NCBI GenBank assembly: GCA_964544965.1
Contig: CAZJED010000047.1
Coordinates: forward strand, 1 to 9,251
Length of the DNA stretch: 9,251 nt
Direction: 5' to 3'
DNA from: UBA11869 sp964544965
Lineage (GTDB): Bacteria; Pseudomonadota; Gammaproteobacteria; Eutrophobiales; Eutrophobiaceae
Made by a program: the position numbers and the translations under genes. How positions within the stretch are numbered: the stretch's first letter is position 1; every line of letters begins with the position of its first letter. Shown one piece after another: positions 1 to 7,563 of the stretch. The notes beneath the pieces are model-generated. The model was given only the letters and a program-made list of their open reading frames with translations. It ran no database searches and was not told the origin of the DNA.

Positions 1-179
1 GCTTCAGATATATTTAAAAAATAATCATCGATAACATCTAATTCAACTGCTTTTTTTAAGGTTTCCTCGGAACGATTGCATCCGGTAACACGTCTAACGA
101 GTTTAGACTTTCGTAATGCACGCGCGAGTGAGCCTCCGATTAGTCCCACACCTATGATTGATAAATTATCGATTAACAT
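1..179 (-). CDS. tyrA: Prephenate dehydrogenase, N-terminal fragment (runs off the window)
   Basis: Only the first 59 codons are inside the window; the gene continues past base 1. The fragment is the start of an NAD(P)-binding Rossmann fold: a short beta strand (LSIIGVG) followed by the dinucleotide-binding motif GVGLIGGSLARAL at about residues 10-22, which is characteristic of the TyrA family. TyrA oxidatively decarboxylates prephenate to 4-hydroxyphenylpyruvate in tyrosine synthesis, in the cytoplasm; the arogenate-using version has the same N-terminus, so substrate cannot be told from this piece. The ATG lies 18 nt after the hisC stop codon, so the two are probably co-transcribed. No good Shine-Dalgarno sequence precedes it. 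In Pseudomonas the gene at this place is a tyrA-aroA fusion; whether this one is fused cannot be seen. Confidence 0.87.
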   Translation of the reverse strand, partial: MLIDNLSIIGVGLIGGSLARALRKSKLVRRVTGCNRSEETLKKAVELDVIDDYFLNISE

Positions 180-197
180 ATAGTTAAATTATATACA

Positions 198-1313
198 TTA
201 TAATGATGTTCGCTTCGCCATTATTTTTTCAAGCTCTTTAATAAACTTGTTATTCTCTGGTTCTACACCAATCGTGACACGTAAATGATTTGGCATATCA
301 TAATCAAATATAGGTCGAACAATAACACCCAATTTTAATAAACTCTCATATATTTTAATGGCAGGTTGTTCAAAATTTACACATAAGAAATTACCTTTTG
401 AAGGAATATACTCCAAACCCATATCATCAAAAGCTCGAGTTAACTGTCCCATTCCGAATTGATTTAGTTTAATACTATTTTTAATGTAGTCAGTATCTTC
501 TAATGCAACATCGGCTGCGACTAAAGCGAGACCATTATTGTTAAATGGCTGTCGAACACGATTTAATAAATTAGCTACATCCGGATGAGATAAAGAATAC
601 CCGATTCGTAAAGCCGCCAAACCGTATGCTTTTGAAAAAGTGCGAGTAACAATTAAATTATTAAAATCATTTATCCACAGACTACAATCAGGGTATTGTT
701 CTTCGATATTTGCATATTCGAAATACGCTTCGTCGACCAAAACAATTACATGACTTGGTATTTGTTCTAATAAATTTCTTAGATTTTTTCTGTCGACCCA
801 CGTTCCCGTAGGATTATTTGGGTTCGCAATAAACATTAGGCGCGTACTATCATTAACCGAAGCTAGCATCGCGTCCAAATCATGTCCCCAATTATTAGCT
901 GGAGTTACCGTATGCTTCCCACCAACAGCCTGAGTAACTAATGGGTAAACAGCGAAAGAATGTTTAGAGTAAATGACTTCATGTTGGTCTGTAACAAATG
1001 CACGCGCGACCATTTCAAGAATATCGTTAGATCCATTTCCTAATGTAATATTTTCAATATCAACATTGTGCTTCTCTGCAAGCTTCTTCTTTAAATAAAA
1101 GCCATTACCATCAGGATATCGAGATAAATCCTTTGTTGCACTAATTGCATCTAAAACATTCTGGCTTGGACCCAAAGGATTTTCATTCGAAGCAAGCTTA
1201 ATAACCTCATCAAGACCAAGCTCACGTTGCAATTCTTTGATTGATTTTCCTGGACGATATGGTTCAAGACCAGAAACACCTGGGCTAGCGAGTGAAAACA
1301 AATCACAGGACAC
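198..1313 (-). CDS. hisC: Histidinol-phosphate aminotransferase family (HisC2-type), likely acting on aromatic amino acids
   Basis: A complete 371-residue class I/II PLP-dependent aminotransferase, the usual HisC length. Visible motifs are KLASNENPLG at about 39-48, NPNNPTG near 164-170, DEAYFEY near 194-200, and the PLP-lysine block FSKAYGLAALRIGY with Lys at about 228. The start is a GTG: it gives the N-terminus MSCDLFSLASPG, which resembles Pseudomonas HisC2 as recalled, and it is preceded by TAGGA ending 7 nt upstream, where TAG is the pheA stop codon. HisC converts imidazole-acetol phosphate to histidinol phosphate. Its position between pheA and tyrA, away from his genes, suggests that this copy transaminates phenylpyruvate and 4-hydroxyphenylpyruvate (or prephenate). 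That specificity is inferred from context and cannot be read from the motifs. Confidence 0.93.
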   Translation of the reverse strand: MSCDLFSLASPGVSGLEPYRPGKSIKELQRELGLDEVIKLASNENPLGPSQNVLDAISATKDLSRYPDGNGFYLKKKLAEKHNVDIENITLGNGSNDILEMVARAFVTDQHEVIYSKHSFAVYPLVTQAVGGKHTVTPANNWGHDLDAMLASVNDSTRLMFIANPNNPTGTWVDRKNLRNLLEQIPSHVIVLVDEAYFEYANIEEQYPDCSLWINDFNNLIVTRTFSKAYGLAALRIGYSLSHPDVANLLNRVRQPFNNNGLALVAADVALEDTDYIKNSIKLNQFGMGQLTRAFDDMGLEYIPSKGNFLCVNFEQPAIKIYESLLKLGVIVRPIFDYDMPNHLRVTIGVEPENNKFIKELEKIMAKRTSL

Positions 1314-1322
1314 AATAAAATC

Positions 1323-2408
1323 CTACAATACAGCTCTTGGGTATGAGCCTAGCAATCTAATCATTGCAGCGTACTCTTCTAGTTCAATTAATGCTTTTTT
1401 AACTGCATCATCCTCAGCATGTCCTTCAATATCAACAAAAAAAACGTAATCCCACATTTCACGTCTAGATGGTCTGGATTCAATCCGTGTCATGCTGACG
1501 CTATTATTTGCAAAACAACCAAGCATCTTATGGAGAGAACCAGGCTTATTTGCCGCTGAAAAAATCAAAGAAGTTTTATCATTTCCAGATTTTGGGCTCA
1601 TGGTTCTACCTATAACTAAAAAACGAGTTGTATTATCCGGCTCATCCTCAATATTGGTTGCAAGTTTATTTAATCCATACAGTTCACTTGCTGCATCGCT
1701 TGCAATAGCAGCACTTTGATTATTGTTACTAGCAATGTGTGCTGCCTCACCATTACTTGTTACTGGTACACGTTCAGCTTTAATTAAATATGTATCTAAC
1801 CACTCACGGCATTGAGCTAATGATTGTTGATGCGAAAAAACTTGTGTTAATTCATCTAATTTTTCGGCTTTACTTAGCAAATGATGATGAATTCTTAATT
1901 CAACTTCACCACAAACTACTAAACTTGAGTGATTTAACATGTCCAATGTATGATTTACAATTCCCTCGATAGAATTTTCAATAGGTACAACACCGTAATG
2001 AGAGGCATTAGACTCCACTTCTCGAAATACTTGATCGATAGTTCCAAATGCTGTCGTATTAACAGAGTGTCCGAAATGCTTTAATGCCGCAGTTTGTGTA
2101 AATGTCCCTTCAGGCCCTAAATAAGCAATATCTAAAACTTGTTCTAAAGCCAAACACGCTGACATAATCTCCCTAAAGAGTCGCGCCATTTCCTCTTCTG
2201 AAAGTGGCCCGCTATTATATTCAATTATTTTCCTTAAGATTTGCGCTTCGCGTTCTGGGCGATAAAATTCAAGAGTTTCTGATGAAGTGATTTTAATTTT
2301 AGCAATTTCTTGTGCTAAACGTGCACGATCGCTTATAAGATCAAGTAGTTGCTTGTCTAAAGAATCGATATCATTCCGTATTTCTTCTAGTTTCTTTTTT
2401 TTATTCAT
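1323..2408 (-). CDS. pheA: Bifunctional chorismate mutase / prephenate dehydratase (P-protein)
   Basis: A complete 361-residue P-protein converting chorismate to prephenate and then to phenylpyruvate in phenylalanine synthesis. Residues 1 to about 90 form an AroQ-type chorismate mutase with Arg11, Arg28 and Lys39 at the same positions as the active-site residues of the E. coli enzyme. A prephenate dehydratase domain follows (about 92-270), opening with YLGPEGTFTQTAA and containing the essential Thr-Arg-Phe at about 261-263. A C-terminal ACT domain (about 275-361) carries ESRPSR at 310-315, the phenylalanine-binding motif of this family, so feedback inhibition by phenylalanine is expected. The ATG start lacks a strong Shine-Dalgarno sequence (only AAAGAAAA upstream). 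It follows gyrA by 49 bp, where serC normally sits, and its stop codon forms part of the hisC ribosome-binding site. Confidence 0.96.
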   Translation of the reverse strand: MNKKKKLEEIRNDIDSLDKQLLDLISDRARLAQEIAKIKITSSETLEFYRPEREAQILRKIIEYNSGPLSEEEMARLFREIMSACLALEQVLDIAYLGPEGTFTQTAALKHFGHSVNTTAFGTIDQVFREVESNASHYGVVPIENSIEGIVNHTLDMLNHSSLVVCGEVELRIHHHLLSKAEKLDELTQVFSHQQSLAQCREWLDTYLIKAERVPVTSNGEAAHIASNNNQSAAIASDAASELYGLNKLATNIEDEPDNTTRFLVIGRTMSPKSGNDKTSLIFSAANKPGSLHKMLGCFANNSVSMTRIESRPSRREMWDYVFFVDIEGHAEDDAVKKALIELEEYAAMIRLLGSYPRAVL

Positions 2409-2457
2409 AAAAAATTATATTTTCTTTATGGTATGTAACCAAATTTCAGTATGACTC
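2409..2457 (-). other. Short gyrA-pheA spacer lacking serC
   Basis: Only 49 bp separate the gyrA stop codon from the pheA start. In Pseudomonas and related gammaproteobacteria this position holds serC (phosphoserine aminotransferase). The spacer is AT-rich with no obvious hairpin or terminator, so read-through from gyrA into pheA is possible. A well-formed AGGAG overlaps the gyrA stop codon (2455-2459) but no ATG lies at a usual distance from it; it may be a leftover ribosome-binding site. That last point is speculation. Confidence 0.5.
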
Positions 2458-5004
2458 CTAATTGTCAGTATATTCAATAATACGTTCGATACTCGCTAAC
2501 TGCTCAAGTTCATTTAGATTTACCAATCTAACACCTTGTGTATTGCGTCCGAATACAGAAATATCTTTAACGGGTGTTCTAATCAATGTCCCTTGATTGC
2601 TTATTAACATAATTTCATCATCATTTCTTACAGCAACCGCACTAACAACGGGGCCATTTCGTTTCGTGACCTGTATTGAGATTACTCCGACTCCACCTCT
2701 TGATTTCTGGGGGTAATCTTCAATATCTGTTCGTTTTCCATAACCATTCTGGGTAGCAGTTAAAACTGTCGTTGTATCCTTACTATCCATAATAATAAGT
2801 GAAATTGCCTTTTGTTCTTTTGTTAGACGAATTCCACGTACACCTTTAGCGGTTCTACCCATTGATCGAACCTGAGATTCAGGGAACCTAACAACTTTAC
2901 CGGCATCACTGAATAACATAATGTCGCGCTTGCCATTAGTAAGCTCGACGCCTATTAGTTTATTTCCATCCACAAGTTCGATTGCGCGTTTGCCGCTTGA
3001 TCTTGGGCGAGAGAACTCAATTAATGATGTCTTTTTAACAGTTCCATCCGCAGTTGCCATAAATACAAACTTGTCTTTGGTGTATTCTCTTATTGGTAAT
3101 ACTGCATTAATTTGTTCGCCTTCCTTTAATGGTAACAAATTGATTATAGGTTTACCGCGAGCAGTTCTGCTAGCCTGTGGCAACTCATAGACTTTAAGCC
3201 AGTAGAGTTTACCCCGATTTGAGAAACACAGTAATGTGTCGTGAGTACTAGCAATAAACAGTTTATCGATAAAATCCTGATCTTTGACAGAAGTAGCAGT
3301 CTTGCCTCTCCCTCCACGTCGTTGTGAACGATATGTGTTAGCCGGTTGTGATTTTGCATATCCTGCATGAGACAAAGTAACAACGACATCTTCCTCTGTA
3401 ATTAAATCTTCCATGCTTAAATCTTTCTGTGTTTGAACAATCTCTGTCCTACGTTCATCGCCATACTGGTCTTTTATATCCTTTAATTCATCATGTATAA
3501 CACTCATCAATCTTTGAGGTCGTGATAGAATATCTAATAAGTCGACGATCATTTTTAGTAAATCATTATACTCTTTAAGTATTTTATCTTTTTCAAGGCC
3601 AGTTAATTTTTGCAACCGTAACTCAAGAATTGCCTGCGCTTGCTCTGGGGATAATCGGTATCCATTGTCGTGTAATCCAAATTCGTGCTGCAAATTATCA
3701 GGTCTTGAAATCTCCGAACCAGCACCTTTTATCATTTCAACAACAACACTTGATTCCCAAACCCCCTTAAGTAACTGTGTTTTGGCTTCTGCTGGACTTG
3801 GAGATTTTTTAATCAGTGCGATAACAGGATCAATATTAGCTAAAGCGACTGCCAAACCTTCTAAAATATGAGCGCGGGCACGAGCCTTACGTAACTCGAA
3901 AATAGTTCTTCTCGTAACAATTTCACGACGATGATTTATAAAGGCCTCAAGCAATTGTTTTAAATTTAAATTTGCTTGTGGTTTATTCTCAACAAGTGCT
4001 ACAGCATTAACACTGAAGGCTGATTGCATCTGCGTATATTTATACAAATTATTTAATACAACATTGGCAACCTCACCACGACGTAACTCAACTACAACAC
4101 GCATTCCTTCTCTATCTGATTCATCACGTAATTCACGTATTCCCGTAATTTTTTTGTTTTTAACCAGTTCTGCTATCTTTTCTAATAATTTTGCTTTATT
4201 AATCTGATATGGAAGCTCAGTAATAATAATTTTATTTCCTGATTCATGCTCTTCAATCTCACTTCTAGCACGGACTTCTATGCGACCACGCCCGGTTTCA
4301 TAGGCATCTCTAATTCCGGATGAACCATTAATTATTCCGGCTGTTGGAAAATCGGGTCCTGGAATATGCTTCATTAAATCTGAAATCTCGAGCTCTGGAG
4401 TTTCAATCAGAGCTAAACATGCGTCTATAACTTCAGATAAATTGTGTGGAGGTATGTTTGTTGCCATACCAACCGCAATACCACTTGAACCATTAATAAG
4501 TAAATTTGGGATTCGCGTTGGTAAAACAATAGGCTCGTGTTCAGAGCCATCGTAATTTGGTGAAAATTCGACTGTTTCTTTATCGATATCTTCTAAAATT
4601 TCATGCGCAACACGTGACATCCGAACCTCGGTATATCTCATAGCTGCAGGTGCATCGCCATCGACAGAGCCAAAATTACCCTGTCCATCAACAAGCATGT
4701 ACCTTAGAGAAAATGATTGCGCCATTCGAACTATCGTATCGTAAACTGCTGTATCACCATGAGGATGGTATTTACCAATAACATCGCCAACAACTCGTGC
4801 TGATTTCTTGTAAGCCTTATTCCAGTCATTACCCATCTCTTTCATAGCGAACAAAACTCTTCGGTGAACAGGTTTAAGGCCATCGCGAACATCTGGTAAC
4901 GCTCTGCCAACAATTACACTCATTGCGTATTCCATATAGGATTGCCGCATTTCGTCTTCTATATTGACTGGTGACAGTACTTTCGCGAAATCAGATTCAG
5001 ACAT
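2458..5004 (-). CDS. gyrA: DNA gyrase subunit A
   Basis: A complete 848-residue type IIA topoisomerase A subunit. With GyrB it forms the A2B2 enzyme that introduces negative supercoils. The N-terminal breakage-reunion domain shows YAMSVIVGRALPDVRDGLKP (26-45), the winged-helix segment HPHGDTAVYD (80-89) and the catalytic tyrosine in AAMRYTE, Tyr124 (E. coli Tyr122). A coiled-coil region and then the C-terminal DNA-wrapping beta-pinwheel follow. The pinwheel begins after about residue 530 and contains the GyrA box QRRGGRG at about 559-565, which distinguishes gyrase from ParC. The quinolone-determining positions read Thr85 and Asp89, the unmutated state of Pseudomonas-type enzymes. The protein ends in EYTDN and lacks the acidic tail of E. 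coli GyrA (875 residues). The ATG start fits family N-termini; no strong Shine-Dalgarno sequence is seen. It lies 128 bp downstream of mtnA. Confidence 0.98.
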   Translation of the reverse strand: MSESDFAKVLSPVNIEDEMRQSYMEYAMSVIVGRALPDVRDGLKPVHRRVLFAMKEMGNDWNKAYKKSARVVGDVIGKYHPHGDTAVYDTIVRMAQSFSLRYMLVDGQGNFGSVDGDAPAAMRYTEVRMSRVAHEILEDIDKETVEFSPNYDGSEHEPIVLPTRIPNLLINGSSGIAVGMATNIPPHNLSEVIDACLALIETPELEISDLMKHIPGPDFPTAGIINGSSGIRDAYETGRGRIEVRARSEIEEHESGNKIIITELPYQINKAKLLEKIAELVKNKKITGIRELRDESDREGMRVVVELRRGEVANVVLNNLYKYTQMQSAFSVNAVALVENKPQANLNLKQLLEAFINHRREIVTRRTIFELRKARARAHILEGLAVALANIDPVIALIKKSPSPAEAKTQLLKGVWESSVVVEMIKGAGSEISRPDNLQHEFGLHDNGYRLSPEQAQAILELRLQKLTGLEKDKILKEYNDLLKMIVDLLDILSRPQRLMSVIHDELKDIKDQYGDERRTEIVQTQKDLSMEDLITEEDVVVTLSHAGYAKSQPANTYRSQRRGGRGKTATSVKDQDFIDKLFIASTHDTLLCFSNRGKLYWLKVYELPQASRTARGKPIINLLPLKEGEQINAVLPIREYTKDKFVFMATADGTVKKTSLIEFSRPRSSGKRAIELVDGNKLIGVELTNGKRDIMLFSDAGKVVRFPESQVRSMGRTAKGVRGIRLTKEQKAISLIIMDSKDTTTVLTATQNGYGKRTDIEDYPQKSRGGVGVISIQVTKRNGPVVSAVAVRNDDEIMLISNQGTLIRTPVKDISVFGRNTQGVRLVNLNELEQLASIERIIEYTDN

Positions 5005-5032
5005 AGATTATCTACTGAAAAAAGAACAAAAA

Positions 5033-5061
5033 ATCCTTATTTTTAGAGTAATTTTAAGGAT
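5033..5061 (-). promoter_or_regulatory. AT-rich inverted repeat in the gyrA leader (weak terminator or control site)
   Basis: On the minus strand a 7-bp perfect inverted repeat, ATCCTTA / TAAGGAT, is separated by 15 nt and followed immediately by TTTTTT. By shape this could be a weak intrinsic terminator for mtnA, but it has only two G-C pairs and a large loop. It sits 28 nt before the gyrA ATG, so a terminator here would leave almost no room for a gyrA promoter. A regulatory dyad, or chance in AT-rich DNA, is equally possible. No convincing -35/-10 pair was found in the 128-bp spacer. Confidence 0.25.
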
Positions 5062-5132
5062 AAAATTTTACCATAATATGGCATTTTTCCCTACTAAATT
5101 CTTGGATTTAACAAACTGATTTTAATATGATT

Positions 5133-6188
5133 TTAACCAAAAATAGCTAACATTTTTTTTGCATTTGGATCGTAAATAATCCCCTTCTCTGTGACTATAT
5201 AATCAATCAGTGATACAGGAGTAATATCGAATGCTGGATTAAGTATTTTAATAGAATTTGAAAACGTTTTTGCGCTATAAAAATGCGTTACTTCTTCTGT
5301 TGGGCGATCTTCGATGGGTATTTTTTTTCCAGAATCTATTTTCATGTCAATAGTGGATGAAGGAGCCACTACCATAACTTTTACATTATGATGTTTTGCT
5401 GAGACTACATGTGAATAAGTTCCAATTTTATTTGCAATATCTCCATTGGCAGCAATACGATCGGCGCCAACAATCAACCAAGAAATTTTTTCTACTTGCA
5501 TTAAATTAGATACCGCTGAATCAACTAATAAACTAACTGGAATATTGTCTTGTTTTAGTTCCCAACTAGTTAGTCTAGTGCCCTGATACCACGGACGTGT
5601 TTCAGAAGCATAAACTTTTTTTAATAGGCCTTGTTGATATGCTGTTCTTATCACTCCCAATGCTGTGCCATATCCACCTGTTGCTAAAGCACCAGCATTA
5701 CAATGAGTAATAACTTTACTATTAGGTTTAATTAATTCTGCGCCGAGACGACCCATTTCATGATTTGCTGCAATGTCATCATGATGTATTTTTGTTGCTA
5801 GATCTAGTAAATCATTTTCTGGATCACCTTCAATAGTCTTAAATTTCTCACGCATTTTCAAAATCGCCCAGTTTAAATTAACTGCAGTTGGCCGAGCTGC
5901 TGCGAGAAGCTCAAGAACTTCCTCTACATTTTCACGCCAGTTATCGGGTGAATCTTGATATGCTGAACAAGCGGCTAGAACAACAGCATATGCTGCAGCA
6001 ATCCCAATTGCAGGGGCGCCTCTAACTACCATTTTATTAATAGCATCAGCAACACTAACTGCTGAGCTGTAATCACGATAAATTACTTCATTTGGTAATT
6101 TTCTCTGATCTAATAGCGTCAGAACACCTGCAGTCCATTTAACTGCATAAAAACTCTCTGGCTGTAACTGTGATTTTTTATCTTTCAA
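5133..6188 (-). CDS. mtnA: S-methyl-5-thioribose-1-phosphate isomerase
   Basis: A complete 351-residue protein of the eIF2B-alpha/MtnA family. MtnA isomerises 5-methylthioribose-1-phosphate to 5-methylthioribulose-1-phosphate in the methionine salvage pathway, in the cytoplasm. Family blocks are VVRGAPAIGIAAAYAV (about 53-68), HCNAGALATGGYGTALGVIR with the catalytic Cys at about 163, ETRPWYQGTRLTSWEL, and VGADRIAANGDIANKIGTY with the catalytic Asp at about 243. Both catalytic residues lie three positions after their B. subtilis counterparts (Cys160, Asp240). The start is a TTG: an in-frame stop lies 24 nt upstream, no ATG occurs until residue 52, and the N-terminus then aligns with Pseudomonas MtnA. 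No Shine-Dalgarno sequence is visible. It diverges from mtaD, which probably acts in the same pathway. Confidence 0.96.
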   Translation of the reverse strand: MKDKKSQLQPESFYAVKWTAGVLTLLDQRKLPNEVIYRDYSSAVSVADAINKMVVRGAPAIGIAAAYAVVLAACSAYQDSPDNWRENVEEVLELLAAARPTAVNLNWAILKMREKFKTIEGDPENDLLDLATKIHHDDIAANHEMGRLGAELIKPNSKVITHCNAGALATGGYGTALGVIRTAYQQGLLKKVYASETRPWYQGTRLTSWELKQDNIPVSLLVDSAVSNLMQVEKISWLIVGADRIAANGDIANKIGTYSHVVSAKHHNVKVMVVAPSSTIDMKIDSGKKIPIEDRPTEEVTHFYSAKTFSNSIKILNPAFDITPVSLIDYIVTEKGIIYDPNAKKMLAIFG

Positions 6189-6222
6189 TAGCGTTTTTTT
6201 ATTTTGGATGAATTATCATAGC

Positions 6223-6251
6223 ATTTAAGAGTAATTAAATAATATTGTCAA
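6223..6251 (-). promoter_or_regulatory. Candidate sigma-70 promoter for mtnA
   Basis: On the minus strand TTGACA (6251-6246, a perfect -35 consensus) is followed after 17 nt by TTAAAT (6228-6223, four of six matches to the -10 consensus). Transcription would begin near 6216, about 28 nt before the TTG start of mtnA. The -35 hexamer ends one base before the ATG of the divergent mtaD, so RNA polymerase binding here would overlap the mtaD translation start. No comparably good promoter is seen on the plus strand for mtaD within the 64-bp spacer. The element is predicted by eye in AT-rich DNA. Confidence 0.42.
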
Positions 6252-6252
6252 A

Positions 6253-7563
6253 ATGAACATTGATACTTTAATACATGCAAAGTGGATAATACCTGTTGAA
6301 CCAAAAGAAACAGTGTACGAAAACTACGCGCTTGCTATTAAAAATGACAAAATAATAGCCTTATTGAACTCTGAAGATGCTCGAATAAGATTTACAGCAA
6401 AAGAAGAGTTGGTCCTAAAAAATCATGCTTTAATTCCTGGTTTGGTAAATGCGCACACACACGCTGCAATGTCATTATTTCGTGGGTTAGGAAATGATTT
6501 GCCATTAATGGATTGGTTAAATAACCATATTTGGCCCGCGGAGAAAAAATGGATTAGCGCTGAATTTGTTAAGGATGGGACTAAACTTGCAATAGCAGAA
6601 ATGATTCGTAGTGGTACAACCTGTTTTAATGATATGTATTTTTTTTCAGATAGCACTGCTGAAGTTTGTGCGAATATTGGAATGCGTGCTGTGATTGGTC
6701 TTATTGTTATCGATGTTCCAACTTCATGGGCAAGTAATAGTGATGAATGTTTAGCTAAAGGTGAATTCATTCACGATACCTATAAACATAATCCGCTTAT
6801 TAGTACTGCATTCGCGCCCCATGCACCCTATACTGTTTCAGATAGCTCACTAAAAAGAATAACAGCGCTTGCAGAAGAGCTTGATATTCCCATTCATATG
6901 CACATCCATGAAACCACCGATGAAATTGAACAGAGCATTAATCAATATGGTAAAAGGCCTCTGGAACGTTTGTCAGACATAGGATTATTAAGTTCGCGTT
7001 TGATTGCTGTACATATGACTCAGTTAGAAAAAAATGAAATCGAAGAACTAAAAAAAACAAGAGTTAATGTAGCACACTGCCCCGAATCTAATTTAAAACT
7101 GGCAAGTGGTTTTTGCCCGGTCGGAAGATTACAAAAAAATAATATTAATGTTTGTATTGGTACAGATGGCGCGGCGAGTAACAATGATTTGGATATGCTT
7201 GGAGAAATGCATACATCAGCATTATTAGCTAAAGGGGTTGCTAATGATTGCACTTGCAGTGATGCGCATACAACTTTAAAGATGGCAACACTGAATGGTG
7301 CAAAAGCTCTTGGTTTGAGTGAATCAATTGGCTCACTTAAAAAAGGAAAACAGGCGGATATTGTCGCGATAGATCTAAATCAAATAGAAACTATCCCGCT
7401 GTACGAACCCTTATCTCAAATTATTTATGCTGCAGATCGTCGGCAAATAAGTGACGTCTGGATTGCAGGAAAAAGATTGCTTGAAAATAAAAAGTTAACA
7501 ACTCTAAAATATGAGCAATTGGTCGAAAAATCAATATTATGGGAGAAAAAAATAAAAAAATGA
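6253..7563 (+). CDS. mtaD: 5'-methylthioadenosine (or S-adenosylhomocysteine) deaminase, TRZ/ATZ amidohydrolase family
   Basis: A complete 436-residue metal-dependent hydrolase. The amidohydrolase barrel shows the metal-binding HTH at His68/His70 in GLVNAHTHAAMSLFRG, His217 with Glu220 in the HxxE motif, His254 in AVHMTQ, CPESNLKLASGF near 277-288, and the metal-binding Asp305 in IGTDGAASNND. It closely resembles, from memory, P. aeruginosa PA3170, which deaminates methylthioadenosine to methylthioinosine. The adjacent divergent mtnA supports a role in methionine salvage. Deamination of S-adenosylhomocysteine is the main alternative and cannot be excluded by motifs. The ATG is supported by the family N-terminus (HAKWIIPVEP) but has no Shine-Dalgarno sequence at a usual distance; the nearest purine run (AAGAG) is about 20 nt upstream. 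The stop codon is the last sequenced triplet before the N run. The C-terminus WEKKIKK looks complete. Confidence 0.93.
   Translation: MNIDTLIHAKWIIPVEPKETVYENYALAIKNDKIIALLNSEDARIRFTAKEELVLKNHALIPGLVNAHTHAAMSLFRGLGNDLPLMDWLNNHIWPAEKKWISAEFVKDGTKLAIAEMIRSGTTCFNDMYFFSDSTAEVCANIGMRAVIGLIVIDVPTSWASNSDECLAKGEFIHDTYKHNPLISTAFAPHAPYTVSDSSLKRITALAEELDIPIHMHIHETTDEIEQSINQYGKRPLERLSDIGLLSSRLIAVHMTQLEKNEIEELKKTRVNVAHCPESNLKLASGFCPVGRLQKNNINVCIGTDGAASNNDLDMLGEMHTSALLAKGVANDCTCSDAHTTLKMATLNGAKALGLSESIGSLKKGKQADIVAIDLNQIETIPLYEPLSQIIYAADRRQISDVWIAGKRLLENKKLTTLKYEQLVEKSILWEKKIKK

Noticed and set aside
80..105. Inverted GTAACACG/CGTCTAACG-like sequence suggesting structure in the tyrA fragment
   Set aside because: It falls within the coding frame after the Rossmann motif and the pairing is too imperfect to support a feature.
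182..200. TATAAT-like sequence between hisC and tyrA as a tyrA promoter
   Set aside because: No acceptable -35 element lies 16-18 nt upstream, and such hexamers are expected by chance in AT-rich DNA.
2400..2442. A 13-codon reading frame from a TTG (2442) after the AGGAG at the gyrA end, containing Phe and two Tyr, as a possible pheA leader peptide
   Set aside because: The start is TTG, the spacing from AGGAG is 12 nt, the frame overlaps the pheA start, and no terminator/antiterminator hairpins are visible, so chance is more likely.
3144..3389. Minus-strand alternative frame (81 codons) inside gyrA
   Set aside because: Overlaps the GyrA C-terminal domain coding frame, including the GyrA box region, with no independent start signal.
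4738..4760. Thr85 in the GyrA quinolone-determining segment as a possible resistance change
   Set aside because: Thr at this position is the normal state in Pseudomonas-type GyrA, and Asp89 is also unmutated.
5117..5136. 11-bp tandem repeat (TGATTTTAA twice) at the mtnA stop codon
   Set aside because: Only two copies of a very AT-rich unit, most likely low-complexity sequence without function.
6423..6770. Minus-strand open frame (115 codons) inside mtaD
   Set aside because: Antisense to a gene with intact catalytic motifs; the sequence resembles no known family.
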